A stretch of 64,000 bases of DNA from Paenibacillus sp. Root52 (GCF_001426865.1 NZ_LMFO01000033.1:62001-126000), one strand, 5' to 3'; shown: positions 42,998-51,830, counted from the stretch's first letter. Numbers and translations are program-made. The notes: generated by a model from the sequence alone, not told the origin.

Positions 42998-43046
42998 TTT
43001 ACTTTGCTGCCTTCGTGCACTATAGTTAGTTACATGAGTAACTAAC
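42998..43046 (+). promoter_or_regulatory. Promoter and operator of the GntR-ABC operon
   Basis: TTTACT (42998-43003), 17 bases, TATAGT (43021-43026). GTTAGTTAC-N4-GTAACTAAC (43025-43046) is a perfect 9-bp inverted repeat that overlaps the -10 and the start point, and half-sites (CTAACTAAC) continue downstream. This is where a YtrA-type GntR repressor would bind to control its own operon. Confidence 0.75.
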
Positions 43047-43125
43047 CGACTAACTAACTGAATGACAAACCAACTAACACAACAGACACAGACTATTATC
43101 ATTAAATAACGAAAGTTGGATCTGC

Positions 43126-43506
43126 ATGAAATCGACTTTGGATGAATCACAGCCTATTTTTCATCAGATTGCGATGATGATTATGGATGATATTGTAGAA
43201 GGCCGACTAAGGGTGGAAGAGCAGGTTCCGTCCACCAATGAGCTTTCACGGTTTTACAATATCAATCCAGCCACAGCGCGTAAGGGACTGCAATCGCTAG
43301 TGGACAAAGGCATTATTTACAAACAGCGGGGAGTAGGCATGTTCGTAGCGAAGGGAGCACGAGATATGTTGCTAATGGAACGAAAGGAACATTTTTACGA
43401 AGAGTATATTAGACCACTGCTGGAGGAAGCGCGAAGAATTCATATGAATGAAGATATGATTATTGACTTGATTAAGGGCAAGCAAGATAAGGAGGATGAG
43501 TCATGA
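43126..43506 (+). CDS. GntR-family regulator, YtrA subfamily
   Basis: 126 residues. Winged helix (1-75; FHQIAMMIMDDIVEGRLRVE, QVPSTNELSRFYNINPATAR, GLQSLVDKGIIYKQRGVGMF) with a very short C-terminal helical tail, as in YtrA regulators that control adjacent ABC transporters. No ligand domain. The ATG at 43126 has a weak ribosome site. Its stop overlaps the ATPase start (ATGA), so the three genes form one operon. Confidence 0.9.
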   Translation: MKSTLDESQPIFHQIAMMIMDDIVEGRLRVEEQVPSTNELSRFYNINPATARKGLQSLVDKGIIYKQRGVGMFVAKGARDMLLMERKEHFYEEYIRPLLEEARRIHMNEDMIIDLIKGKQDKEDES

Positions 43507-44378
43507 TCCAATTAGAACAGGTTAGCTACAGCTATCAACAGACCGCCGTACTAAAGAATCTGAATTTACATGAAACGGAGCCTGTCATCAGCGGGTTATG
43601 GGGAAGGAATGGTGCTGGTAAAACGACACTAATGAGTTTGATTGCGGGTCATAATCGTCCTGCAAGCGGCACAATCCGTGTAATGGGACAGAATCCATAC
43701 AACAACCTGAAGGTGCAGGATCAGTTATGTTATATCCAAGAAGCGCATTCACTCGGCAAAAGTTGGACTGTTCGGGATCTGGTTCGATTCGGACAGTACT
43801 TTCACTCTAGTTGGGATCAGGATTTGGCGGAACGGCTTATTGAGATGTTTGAACTACCTACAAAAAAGAAAATTGCCACCTTTTCCAAAGGTATGAATTC
43901 TGCGGCACAGATGATATTGGGACTCGCTAGTAAAGCCGATGTTACCATACTGGATGAACCGACGAATGGATTGGATGCGGAGAAACGTAAGTATTTTTAC
44001 CGCGCATTATTGGACAGCTATGAAGACCACCCGCGATTAATTCTCGTGTCCAGCCATCATATTGAAGAGATTCAGCCATTGTGTGAGTCACTTATTGTTC
44101 TTCATGATGGGGAGATCCTCATACACCAACAGATGGAGGAGATACGCGAACAGGGAATTCTGCTAACAGGGTCAATTCAAGATGTTAATGAAGTGGTACA
44201 ACATGCTAAGGTGCTAGAATCTTCTGAACTTGGCTCAACGTTAAAAGTGATGATCGATGCCCCATACTCTGCCGAGTGGAAGGAACTTGCTCGTGATCAT
44301 CGCCTTTCCATTGAGAAAGCTACACTACAAGATTATCTCATAAACATTACACGGAAGTCAGAGAGGGTGAGAGGATGA
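43503..44378 (+). CDS. ABC transporter ATP-binding protein (YtrB-like)
   Basis: 291 residues. Walker A GRNGAGKTTL, a degenerate signature FSKGMNSAAQ in place of LSGGQ, Walker B VTILDEPTNGLD, and the switch His in VSSHHIEEI. The degenerate signature is common in YtrB/BcrA-like ATPases that export peptides or respond to cell-wall antibiotics. Overlaps the GntR gene by ATGA and the permease by ATGA. Confidence 0.92.
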   Translation: MIQLEQVSYSYQQTAVLKNLNLHETEPVISGLWGRNGAGKTTLMSLIAGHNRPASGTIRVMGQNPYNNLKVQDQLCYIQEAHSLGKSWTVRDLVRFGQYFHSSWDQDLAERLIEMFELPTKKKIATFSKGMNSAAQMILGLASKADVTILDEPTNGLDAEKRKYFYRALLDSYEDHPRLILVSSHHIEEIQPLCESLIVLHDGEILIHQQMEEIREQGILLTGSIQDVNEVVQHAKVLESSELGSTLKVMIDAPYSAEWKELARDHRLSIEKATLQDYLINITRKSERVRG

Positions 44379-45073
44379 ATGCGATTCGCGGAACACATCG
44401 ACTGATTCTGGAAGATATGCGTTGGTTTCTTAAATTGTTTACCTTGATAACCTTGTTGCTGGTTCTAGCCTATGTCGCAGTAGGGCTTATATTTGATGTG
44501 AGTTTCCCAGCAGCGGCCTTTGGCCCTATGTATGGGGGGATATGCGGATTTGCTGTTTCAGGGATGGTTGCTATATTTCCTGTTGCCATCGGGCTAGGCA
44601 GCACAAGAACTCAGTTTATGAAGTCGTTCTACCTGAACTCAGCGGGGATGGTTATTGGAGGCATTACCGTCCTGAACGTGATTTATGTTCTGATGCATTT
44701 ACTCCATGCGAGCGGAATACTGGGTGTGACATTGTATCAGCCAGGTCAGTTGTATACGAGTGCGTACGAATGGTACTCCTATTATTGGATCGATCTCATG
44801 GTTGGATTACTAATACTGGGTCTTTCTGCATTCGTTACGGTTAGTTGGATACGTTTAGGCTTCCGAAACTTTTTCATCCTATTCTTCACCATTGCGCTTG
44901 GACTCACGTTATTCATTACGCTGTCTGATCTAAGTGGACTGATTCGCTGGATTACGGAAACGAACAGTGTCCTGCTATTCACTCTCTTAGGTGCAATCGG
45001 TGGTTGTCTGCTACTATCCACTTACCCTATGATGAAACATGCGCCCCTTGTACGAAAAGGTAGCAAAGACTAA
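44375..45073 (+). CDS. ABC transporter permease partner
   Basis: 232 residues with about six hydrophobic segments (about 18-40, 50-75, 85-110, 130-155, 160-185, 195-220). No similarity beyond the general ABC-2 type layout is recognised. It overlaps the ATPase gene (ATGA), so it is the membrane subunit of that transporter. A strong terminator follows. Confidence 0.82.
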   Translation: MNAIRGTHRLILEDMRWFLKLFTLITLLLVLAYVAVGLIFDVSFPAAAFGPMYGGICGFAVSGMVAIFPVAIGLGSTRTQFMKSFYLNSAGMVIGGITVLNVIYVLMHLLHASGILGVTLYQPGQLYTSAYEWYSYYWIDLMVGLLILGLSAFVTVSWIRLGFRNFFILFFTIALGLTLFITLSDLSGLIRWITETNSVLLFTLLGAIGGCLLLSTYPMMKHAPLVRKGSKD

Positions 45074-45177
45074 CGATAAGCCGGTGAAAGGCCTGAAGGG
45101 AAAGACGTTTCCCTCGTAACGAACCCAAAAGTGGGCAAATAGTGAGTTAAACACGTAGTAACGCATAGTGATAAGAA

Positions 45178-45210
45178 AAACACGAGGGATCATATGCTCC
45201 CTCGTGTTTG
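45178..45210. terminator. Terminator after the ABC operon
   Basis: AACACGAGGGA/TCCCTCGTGTT stem with T-rich flank, between convergent genes; A-run on the left serves the minus strand. Confidence 0.85.
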
Positions 45211-45235
45211 TTTATGCACGTTTGTTTTATTTAAT

Positions 45236-45751
45236 TTAAGCCTGAGCTTGCGGTTTGAATCCTTCCTCATGAAGATATTCACCAGCTTCACTGCGTGATT
45301 CAAAAGCCATCTCTAGATCATGACCGGTAAACACACACCACATGTCATTATCATATTTTAACGTGAGTGTTTGTCCTTCTTCATTGATCCAGACTCCGCC
45401 GCCAGACGAGAGTGTAAGTGGGACAGATGCTTGTGGGATGGGTGCTTTCTCAACCACTTCAACTGCTTCTGGATTATAAGACATCGCTTGGATTGTTGCA
45501 TCCAGCAATGTGCGCAGATCCGCTTCGGAGTAATCACGAATATTGACGAACCCTTTGGCATCCGTCTCGTAGTTTGGCAGCAGCCCTGCATAGATATAAC
45601 CATTACCGTTCGGGTGAATATGAAGTGCTACAACCTTCTTCTCATAGGCGCTGTCCTCGTAGTGGAAATTCACACGCCCCAGAGAAACATTTTTGCGCTG
45701 CAGTTGAGGATACGATTCTAGAATTTCAAGCTTTTGTTCAACGTTAAGCAT
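45236..45751 (-). CDS. Hypothetical protein, 171 aa
   Basis: Not recognised. Soluble alpha/beta-looking protein (VNFHYEDSAYEKKVVALHIH, GYIYAGLLPNYETDAKGFVN, IRDYSEADLRTLLDATIQAM) with a C-terminal TWCV-like MWCVFTGHDLEMAF segment. ATG 45751 with AGGAGGCAC upstream. It stands alone between two terminator regions. Confidence 0.7.
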   Translation of the reverse strand: MLNVEQKLEILESYPQLQRKNVSLGRVNFHYEDSAYEKKVVALHIHPNGNGYIYAGLLPNYETDAKGFVNIRDYSEADLRTLLDATIQAMSYNPEAVEVVEKAPIPQASVPLTLSSGGGVWINEEGQTLTLKYDNDMWCVFTGHDLEMAFESRSEAGEYLHEEGFKPQAQA

Positions 45752-45865
45752 ATGTGCCTCCTGTTACTTGTTAGGTAGAGGGATTATACCACAGGTGAAG
45801 GTTGTAAACATCTTCTGCTCATGAGGAGAATGCGGCATTACGAACAATCCTCTTCATTATGATCC

Positions 45866-46651
45866 TTATGACCCCATTATAATACGTTGCCCGAGCGCTT
45901 CCAGGTGTTCCATCACTTGCAGATAAGGATACGGCCCATAGCTGATTCTTGCTACACCTAGTGCAGCCAGTTGTCTGGGTGAAGGCTCGGGGGAAGTGAC
46001 CATCACGTTGACGGGAAGCGGCGACTGGTCACACAGTTCTTGAATCCATTGTGGGTGTTGTAAACCTGGAACGAATAGACCGCTAGCCCCTGCTTCTTCG
46101 TAAGCCTTGGATCGTGCGATGGCTTCGTTAAGTAACGCTTCATTATGCTGCTCAGGAGCTTGTTGCAGAAATAAATCTGTGCGTGCATTGATAAAAAGAG
46201 GAATGTCTGCTTGCTCTGCAGCTTCTCGAGCGGCAGATAACCTCAAACACTGCTCTGTGACCGTGTACAGACCTTCGCCAGCGGGAAGTTGATCCTCGAT
46301 ATTGATGCCTACCGCACCATGATCAATGATTTGCGATACATTTTGCTTCACTTCTGACGCAGAGCTGCCATACCCTCCCTCTATATCGATGGTTACGGGC
46401 AAACCTACGCTTTTTGTAATGCGTGCGAGGTTAGCAAGTACCAGCTGGAACGGCAGAGCTTCTCCATCCTGTTCACCGTGGGCTGCGGCAACAGACCAGC
46501 TTCCGGTAGCAATAGCTGCGGCTCCTGTAGATTGAATGGTCCGTGCACTTCCAGCATCCCACACATTCACCAGTACAAGTGGTTTCCCCTTCACGTGGTA
46601 TTGATGAAATTGCTCAGCTTTATCTCTCATCGTGTGTTTGTTGGCGTTCAT
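45866..46651 (-). CDS. Isocitrate lyase/PEP mutase-family protein
   Basis: 261 residues. (beta/alpha)8 barrel with LVLVNVWDAGSARTIQSTGA, the Asp/Glu metal ligands in PVTIDIEGGYG, GINIEDQ, INARTDLFL and LFVPGL. The family includes phosphoenolpyruvate phosphonomutase-like and oxaloacetate-hydrolase-like enzymes; the KxCGH lyase motif is absent. Substrate unknown. It starts 40 bases after the end of ada on the same strand, so it is probably co-transcribed with it. Confidence 0.85.
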   Translation of the reverse strand: MNANKHTMRDKAEQFHQYHVKGKPLVLVNVWDAGSARTIQSTGAAAIATGSWSVAAAHGEQDGEALPFQLVLANLARITKSVGLPVTIDIEGGYGSSASEVKQNVSQIIDHGAVGINIEDQLPAGEGLYTVTEQCLRLSAAREAAEQADIPLFINARTDLFLQQAPEQHNEALLNEAIARSKAYEEAGASGLFVPGLQHPQWIQELCDQSPLPVNVMVTSPEPSPRQLAALGVARISYGPYPYLQVMEHLEALGQRIIMGS

Positions 46652-46691
46652 CTTGGTTCACTCCTTTATATAATAAATGTGCTGCTGAATT

Positions 46692-47744
46692 TTACTGTAA
46701 CGACCTCTGTTTCTCGTGTTGGAGCAGCCAGTTTTTGCGAGTGATTCCCCCGCCGTATCCACCAAGTTCACCACTTGTATTAATAACTCGATGACATGGA
46801 ATGACGATCGCCAGTTGATTCGCTCCATTGGCTTGAGCTACAGCGCGACAAGCTGTCGGTTTACCCAGAGCGATTGCAATCTCTTGATACGAGCGTGTTT
46901 CCCCTGCTGGAATCAAAGATAATTGCTCCCATACCTTCTTTTGAAATGGTGTTCCTAAATAGAACAACGGTGTGTCGAACGTTGTCAGTGTTCCGTCGAA
47001 ATATTGTTCAAGTTCTTGCTCAATGGATTGAATGGGCGGAGTCATGCCAGGTACAATCGCTGACTTGGTTCGTATCCGTAGGCGTTCTACCTCGCGTTCA
47101 AGCCCTCGACGATCAATAAATTCAAGCAAATATAGTTGCTTCTCATCAGCTACAGCCATCATGGGGCCAAGACGGGTGTCAATCCAGGACGCTTTGAGCA
47201 CTTGGCCATCATTTACATGTGTTGGGGCAGCACCCATAATGCGTGAGAACGCATCACGGAAGCCACTACTGGATTCATACCCTGTAGATAACTGGCTATC
47301 AATAACGGTGTGACCTGAACGGATATTTTTAAGTGCAAGCCCCATACGGCGAGCACGAGCATACTCCACAAAAGTCATGCCAAAGCGTTTTTTGAATTGA
47401 CGCCTAGCCGTTGATTCATCAATAGACAGGTCTTTGAAATCCTGCTCTTTCCATCGTTTCTCCGGATTATTCTCAACAGCCTCAACTAGAAGACGTACAA
47501 CGTCTGATACGTGATTGGGATGGGATAGCGGACGACAGCGCTGGCAAGGTCGGAATGAAGCGAGTAAGGCCTGCTGAGCGGTCTCATAGAACTCGCAGTT
47601 TTCGAATTTTGGTTTTCGAGCTGGACAAGTTGGGCGGCAGAATACACCTGTTGTTTTGACTCCAACATAGAACAGTCCTTCATACTCTGAGTCTTTGGCA
47701 AGAAGGGCTTGATAATATTGTTCTTTCAGATCATCAGCAATCAT
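46692..47744 (-). CDS. ada: Ada: methylphosphotriester sensor, AraC activator and O6-methylguanine-DNA methyltransferase
   Basis: 350 residues. Ada zinc-binding domain with Cys about 36, 40, 67 and 70 (FCRPTC, PCQRC); the first Cys takes methyl from phosphotriesters and turns the protein into an activator. An AraC HTH (about 80-175; STARRQFKKRFGMTFVEYAR) follows, then the O6-alkylguanine transferase domain with acceptor Cys about 317 in AIVIPCHRV. It is thus a complete three-part Ada. ATG 47744 is chosen because AAGGA lies 9 bases upstream; an in-frame GTG is at 47750. It likely activates its own operon. Confidence 0.93.
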   Translation of the reverse strand: MIADDLKEQYYQALLAKDSEYEGLFYVGVKTTGVFCRPTCPARKPKFENCEFYETAQQALLASFRPCQRCRPLSHPNHVSDVVRLLVEAVENNPEKRWKEQDFKDLSIDESTARRQFKKRFGMTFVEYARARRMGLALKNIRSGHTVIDSQLSTGYESSSGFRDAFSRIMGAAPTHVNDGQVLKASWIDTRLGPMMAVADEKQLYLLEFIDRRGLEREVERLRIRTKSAIVPGMTPPIQSIEQELEQYFDGTLTTFDTPLFYLGTPFQKKVWEQLSLIPAGETRSYQEIAIALGKPTACRAVAQANGANQLAIVIPCHRVINTSGELGGYGGGITRKNWLLQHEKQRSLQ

Positions 47745-47952
47745 GGGCACACATCCTTACGTTCTGAGAATGGATCATTGAACTACATGCTTCTAGTATA
47801 AAAAAATCTCACCTACATTATCGCCGAAAATCAGGCATGGATTTTTTATTTTTTTTAGCTATTTCCGTCGAAATAATGCGTAAATGATAGATTTATGCAT
47901 ATTTATATAGAAATCTGCCGATGTTGTTCAGAATTTGTTTAGAATGGAGTGG

Positions 47953-48196
47953 TATAATGTACCTACCTACAGGGATTAGTATAGGTCTATGATACCTACT
48001 TACAAATATAGGTGAGAGGGAGTACTGACCCTTGAACAAGTGCAAAATAATAAACGGATTACGCATTTGTAGCGTGATGACTGAAGACATCGGAGATAGA
48101 CAAATTGCGCGATTGTTGTTTGAAGGTCCAGGGGGGATCATCATGCGCTCGTTACATATAGGAATATAGGAGCCAGGTTCGGAGGTTGACGAATTG
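47953..48196 (+). promoter_or_regulatory. Long leader of the LysM gene, unexplained
   Basis: TATAAT (47953-47958) is a candidate -10 without a clear -35. About 235 bases separate it from the ATG at 48197. The start of the leader has repeated TAGGT/ACCTA elements (AGTATAGGT-CTATG-ATACCTACT is an imperfect dyad near 47981-48003). A 45-codon frame from TTG 48032 to TAG 48167 is open but has no good ribosome site. No known riboswitch consensus was recognised. The remainder of the gap 47745-47952 holds no other feature seen. Confidence 0.4.
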
Positions 48197-48577
48197 ATGA
48201 GACACTCAACGTATCAGAGCATTTATAAACCGGTGAGTTCAGCATCGGTCCAGTGGAGTACGGGCGAGCTTAGAAAAAAAATGCTTCAACTTAAGGCGCG
48301 ACCGTTGTTATTGAAAATTTCCATCATCTCTCTTATTGTGATTATTGGTTGTAGTACGATGTTGACTGCATTTGCAGGCGGAGAGGAAGACCTGCTTTCG
48401 GGGAGAAAGGTCATTGTTTCCCAGGGGGACACGCTATGGAATCTTTCCGTAGCGTATAAGCCGCAACAAATGGATACGCGGGTATTTGTAGAAGTTTTGA
48501 AAAAAATAAATAAGCTTTCTTCTAACTCCATTCAGGCGGGGCAGGTCTTAATTTTGCCTCAATATGATGATAAGTAA
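48197..48577 (+). CDS. LysM-domain membrane protein, YneA-like
   Basis: 126 residues from ATG 48197 (CGGAGG upstream). A basic cytoplasmic N-terminus (1-35), one membrane segment (about 37-57; LLLKISIISLIVIIGC) and an external LysM domain (about 73-120; VSQGDTLWNLSVAYKP ... INKLSSNSIQAGQVLILPQ). This is the layout of YneA, the SOS-induced inhibitor of division in Bacillus, which binds peptidoglycan. Here no lexA is adjacent, but the DNA-repair gene ada is divergent. Whether it is damage-controlled cannot be seen. Confidence 0.78.
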   Translation: MRHSTYQSIYKPVSSASVQWSTGELRKKMLQLKARPLLLKISIISLIVIIGCSTMLTAFAGGEEDLLSGRKVIVSQGDTLWNLSVAYKPQQMDTRVFVEVLKKINKLSSNSIQAGQVLILPQYDDK

Positions 48578-48658
48578 AACAGTATGGCGTTATGAATAGC
48601 CCATGTGAGTAGCCGCCTCAATGGTCTGCTACGCCGAAGATAACGCAAACTAAAACGA

Positions 48659-48694
48659 GCCTAAATATCTTAAATGATATTTAGGTTTTTTTAT
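48659..48694 (+). terminator. Terminator of the LysM gene
   Basis: CCTAAATATC/GATATTTAGG stem followed by seven T. Confidence 0.88.
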
Positions 48695-48820
48695 GTCCAC
48701 GAATAGGGATTACATAATATGGAGCTTCATGAGGAAGGATAACGTGTATTAGTTATTGAGGTGGTTCAATAAATGAATACATTTTTTGAACACGTACTTA
48801 TCGACGACAGGAGGGATTCA

Positions 48821-49399
48821 ATGATGAAGATAACATGGATGAGATCGACACGTTGGATATTTGCGTTAATATGCATTATGGTGCTAACGAGTGCATGTGG
48901 TGCTCGTAATAATAATGAATCCGTACAGGAGCATGCTTATCCGCAGTCGAAGGAGCCTATAGCCGAAGCAGGGCCTGATTCTATTCCTAATGCGGATGCG
49001 AAGCAGGACAATGGATCGTATTCTGCGCAATCTGAATCCTCAGCAGATGGTGGAGATGGAATTGTGATCGACATCGATCAATCGGACAAGCTTACGGAAG
49101 CAAAGAGCTTTCGTTACTCGGTGAAGGATGTGCCAGAAGGCTACACGTTATCTGAACTGCGGTGGACATCCAATCAGATCACGATCATCAATTCAGTACA
49201 AGAAGCATCTGAGCATGAAGCAGACGAGAATCAAGCAGACGGTAAGAAAGAAGGTTTCTACCTCAAGGATAATGGTCAGCCCATGGAATTCAGATATACG
49301 GATGAAATGAAGGGCGAACGTGGTAAAGTAACGTTGGTATATACGAATGAGGCTGGACAAGAAATTCTAGCGGAACAGGAAGTTAAGCTGAAGAAATAG
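48821..49399 (+). CDS. Lipoprotein, 192 aa
   Basis: ATG 48821 (MMKITWMRSTRW) has AGGAGG upstream; an ATG at 48773 in frame lacks one. Signal peptide with lipobox LTSAC (Cys about 26). A Ser/Asn/Glu-rich linker (about 30-85) leads to a beta-rich domain (about 85-190; IDIDQSDKLTEAKSFRYSVK, LRWTSNQITII, ERGKVTLVYTNEAGQE) of unknown function. Confidence 0.78.
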   Translation: MMKITWMRSTRWIFALICIMVLTSACGARNNNESVQEHAYPQSKEPIAEAGPDSIPNADAKQDNGSYSAQSESSADGGDGIVIDIDQSDKLTEAKSFRYSVKDVPEGYTLSELRWTSNQITIINSVQEASEHEADENQADGKKEGFYLKDNGQPMEFRYTDEMKGERGKVTLVYTNEAGQEILAEQEVKLKK

Positions 49400-49468
49400 A
49401 CAGTATTTCTTGTCCAGCCGGCTTGAAATGGTATGAGCGCGAATGAATGTAATACGCTAGAAATGCAG

Positions 49469-49520
49469 CACCTCCAAATTCATCAACCGATGTTCAGACG
49501 GTTTGATTAGCTTGGAGGTG
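49469..49520. terminator. Bidirectional hairpin between convergent genes
   Basis: CACCTCCAA/TTGGAGGTG outer and ATCAAACCG-like inner stem (ATCAACCG/CGGTTTGAT), followed by TGATTTGTTTTGG. Confidence 0.7.
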
Positions 49521-49568
49521 TGATTTGTTTTGGATTCAATAGAGCCTTAAAACTAGAATCTGGGATTG

Positions 49569-50486
49569 CTACATAAAGTCGAAGAAATAGCGCACAACAT
49601 GGAACATGACTGGTGATGTGTAGGTAAGGCTGTCGACCCTGCTTAAGTAGCTTTTTTTGAGTGCATCAAACTTGTTGTCGTCCCCAATCAGCAGATCTCG
49701 CTTCAATACAGATACGGTCAGACTGCCAAAGAAACCTGCGAGACTGATCAGCACCCCGATGAACAGGGCGAATCCTGCATCAAACGGCGTAAGGTACGGA
49801 TGGATGAAGTAGGAGGCTGCTGTTGTAATTACAAAGGAACAAGCAAATCCTTCCCATGTCAAAAATGGATTAGCCGTAGGCACCACTTTTCGCTTGCCCA
49901 GATAGAGAGAGACCACATAATGAATGACATCATTAAGCTGAGTCAGCACAACTAAGAATAACACCAGCTTCGAACCATACTCAGGTGTAGCAAAAGGGAA
50001 GTAAGCAAGGTGACTGAGTCCGAATACCATGAGCATAAGTCCCCACTGTGTGGAACTCACGCTGCGTAGGAAGCCAACCGTCCCTTTGTTAATTAAGCGT
50101 GGGAGAGGCAGCACTAAGAAAACATATAGCGGAATGAAAATGATGAACATCCCATACCATCCAATATAGATCCAGTAGAACTGAGCGGGTACCGCTAGAT
50201 ATGCCCATAGGAACAACCTGCGATCTGCTTTGCGTGTACTGCGGATCATTGAGAAGTATTCCTTGAGTGCGAAGAATGCAAGCACCATAAGGGAGAGCAG
50301 GGAAACGATAGGGTTAAATAGTGTAGCGAGGCAGAAGATAACGAGCATGCCCCACCAGGTTTTGATTTTGTTGCCGATGCCCGAATAGTCTTTGTCCGGC
50401 TGTAGCTTTGCAATGATTTTGTACACGATATGTATGACAAGTAGTGCAGTGAATATTAAGGTTAATGTGAATAGTGAACTGCTCAA
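49569..50486 (-). CDS. CdsA-like phosphatidate cytidylyltransferase family protein
   Basis: 305 residues, about eight hydrophobic segments. The C-terminal signature VLKRDLLIGDDNKFD ... SYLSRVDSLTYTSPVMFH matches the CDP-diglyceride synthase motif (S.LKR...KD...LPGHGG..DR.DS....P) with an altered middle. It would make CDP-diacylglycerol or a related activated lipid in the membrane. It is shaped like the YnbB side branch; a main housekeeping cdsA is expected elsewhere. TTG start at 50486 with AGGTGA upstream. Confidence 0.82.
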   Translation of the reverse strand: MSSSLFTLTLIFTALLVIHIVYKIIAKLQPDKDYSGIGNKIKTWWGMLVIFCLATLFNPIVSLLSLMVLAFFALKEYFSMIRSTRKADRRLFLWAYLAVPAQFYWIYIGWYGMFIIFIPLYVFLVLPLPRLINKGTVGFLRSVSSTQWGLMLMVFGLSHLAYFPFATPEYGSKLVLFLVVLTQLNDVIHYVVSLYLGKRKVVPTANPFLTWEGFACSFVITTAASYFIHPYLTPFDAGFALFIGVLISLAGFFGSLTVSVLKRDLLIGDDNKFDALKKSYLSRVDSLTYTSPVMFHVVRYFFDFM

Positions 50487-50582
50487 CGAAGGATCACCTG
50501 CTTATCCAAAATAAGATTCCATAAAAGGGTACCTATGTTATTATGAAGGAATAGTGACCACTTGATAAGGGGAAATTTTGTT

Positions 50583-51146
50583 ATGACCGATCAACGCTCC
50601 ATCTATATCCTGCTCACGAATACAGGAACCTTGTTTACCAAAGTCATTCAGAGTTACACCAAAGCACCCTATAATCATGCCTCGATCTCGTTTAACCGGG
50701 AGTTATCCGAGTTATATAGCTTCGGTCGTAAACATCCAAGCAATCCGCTGAATGGTGGGTTTGTGAAGGAAGATATCCAGACAGGTACATACAGCAAGTA
50801 TCCGAACACGACATGTGTGATTTACGAGCTTCAGGTGACAGAACGTGAAGTTGAAAAAATGAAACGTGTGCTACATATCTTCATTCGTAGCCGCCAGAAA
50901 TATATGTACAACCTGCTTGGCGTCATTGGCATTACGCTGAAGGAGCCTGTCGAGTTTAGCAACTCCTACTTTTGTTCACAGTTTGTAGCAGAAATATTAC
51001 AGCGATCCGGAATCAAGCTGTGGAACAAGCTGCCTGCCTTGGTGACCCCAGATGATTTTCGCCAAAGTGAACGACTAGCACTTGTATATGAGGGGAAGTT
51101 GAGTGAGTATAGACCGGGAAACAACGATCAGGACGTGGGAGAATAA
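50583..51146 (+). CDS. YiiX/permuted papain-like (NlpC/P60 superfamily) hydrolase
   Basis: 187 residues from ATG 50583 (AAGGGG upstream). The permuted papain fold is suggested by an early His (about 32, in APYNHASISF) and a later Cys (about 131, in SYFCSQFVAEIL), the reverse of classical NlpC/P60 order. Substrate, possibly an acyl or peptide amide, unknown. It is divergent from the CdsA-like gene, so the two may work on the same membrane lipids. Confidence 0.75.
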   Translation: MTDQRSIYILLTNTGTLFTKVIQSYTKAPYNHASISFNRELSELYSFGRKHPSNPLNGGFVKEDIQTGTYSKYPNTTCVIYELQVTEREVEKMKRVLHIFIRSRQKYMYNLLGVIGITLKEPVEFSNSYFCSQFVAEILQRSGIKLWNKLPALVTPDDFRQSERLALVYEGKLSEYRPGNNDQDVGE

Positions 51147-51156
51147 TATGAGATCA

Positions 51157-51195
51157 AACAGCCTGCTGCCATGGATTTCTGGCTAACAGGCTGTT
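51157..51195. terminator. Bidirectional terminator
   Basis: AACAGCCTG/CAGGCTGTT stem lies between convergent genes. Confidence 0.7.
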
Positions 51196-51204
51196 CGTGT
51201 AACA

Positions 51205-51666
51205 TTAAATAGTTGGTGAGGCGGAACGATTGAAATCAACCTCTTCGAGGAATTCAATGACTTCACCGTTGGGGCTATGAATAACTGCATTTCGAACTTG
51301 AAGTGGAGGTTCACCAAGTGTAATCCAATCGGGTTGGATATAAGGCTTTGCACCATAGGCAAGGGCTTGCTCGTATATTGCGTCCACATTGTCTACGTAT
51401 AAAGCGAAATGCAGCATAGCTCCATATCTCACGTCTTCAGGGGACGTTGCTGGCTCGCCTTCGGCTGCAATTATGGCTCCCGGGTCAAATAGTTCAATGC
51501 ATGTGCGTTGATCTGGTGAAACTAACATACAAGCCTCGGTAATGCGGAAGGCGGGTAGACTCCAGGAGTGGCCAACTCTGAATCCCAGTACATCCGTATA
51601 AAACGAGAGTGTATCCTTATAATTACGTGCCTGAATTGCTATGTGAGCAAGTCCATTTACGCCCAT
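51205..51666 (-). CDS. VOC (glyoxalase/dioxygenase) family protein
   Basis: 153 residues with two beta-alpha-beta-beta-beta modules: GLAHIAIQARNYKDTLSFYT and LHFALYVDNVDAIYEQALAY, ending VIHSPNGEVIEFLE. Metal ligands expected His (HIAI), Glu (IELFD), His (LHFAL) and Glu (EFLEE) are all present. Activity unknown. Confidence 0.88.
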   Translation of the reverse strand: MGVNGLAHIAIQARNYKDTLSFYTDVLGFRVGHSWSLPAFRITEACMLVSPDQRTCIELFDPGAIIAAEGEPATSPEDVRYGAMLHFALYVDNVDAIYEQALAYGAKPYIQPDWITLGEPPLQVRNAVIHSPNGEVIEFLEEVDFNRSASPTI

Positions 51667-51830
51667 ACTCTATTGCTCCCTTTATCAAATTGTATTCTTA
51701 AAGTATAAAGGGAGTCGCACATTGGAACCATGCAGTATCAAAGGATATACGGAAGTATAGCTTACATTTTATAAACTCTTTTATCCAAATAAACTTATTA
51801 AATAAGCCTAATTCTTGGGAGGGTCTTCAA

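Noticed and set aside
48032..48169. 45-codon frame in the LysM leader
   Set aside because: It starts at a TTG without a properly spaced ribosome site and has no recognisable sequence, so I did not list it as a gene.
47953..48196. ydaO-type c-di-AMP riboswitch before the LysM gene
   Set aside because: Such riboswitches often precede cell-wall genes, but none of the conserved ydaO core segments could be found here.
47745..48196. LexA box between ada and the YneA-like gene
   Set aside because: No CGAAC-N4-GTTCG-like sequence was found on reading the interval.
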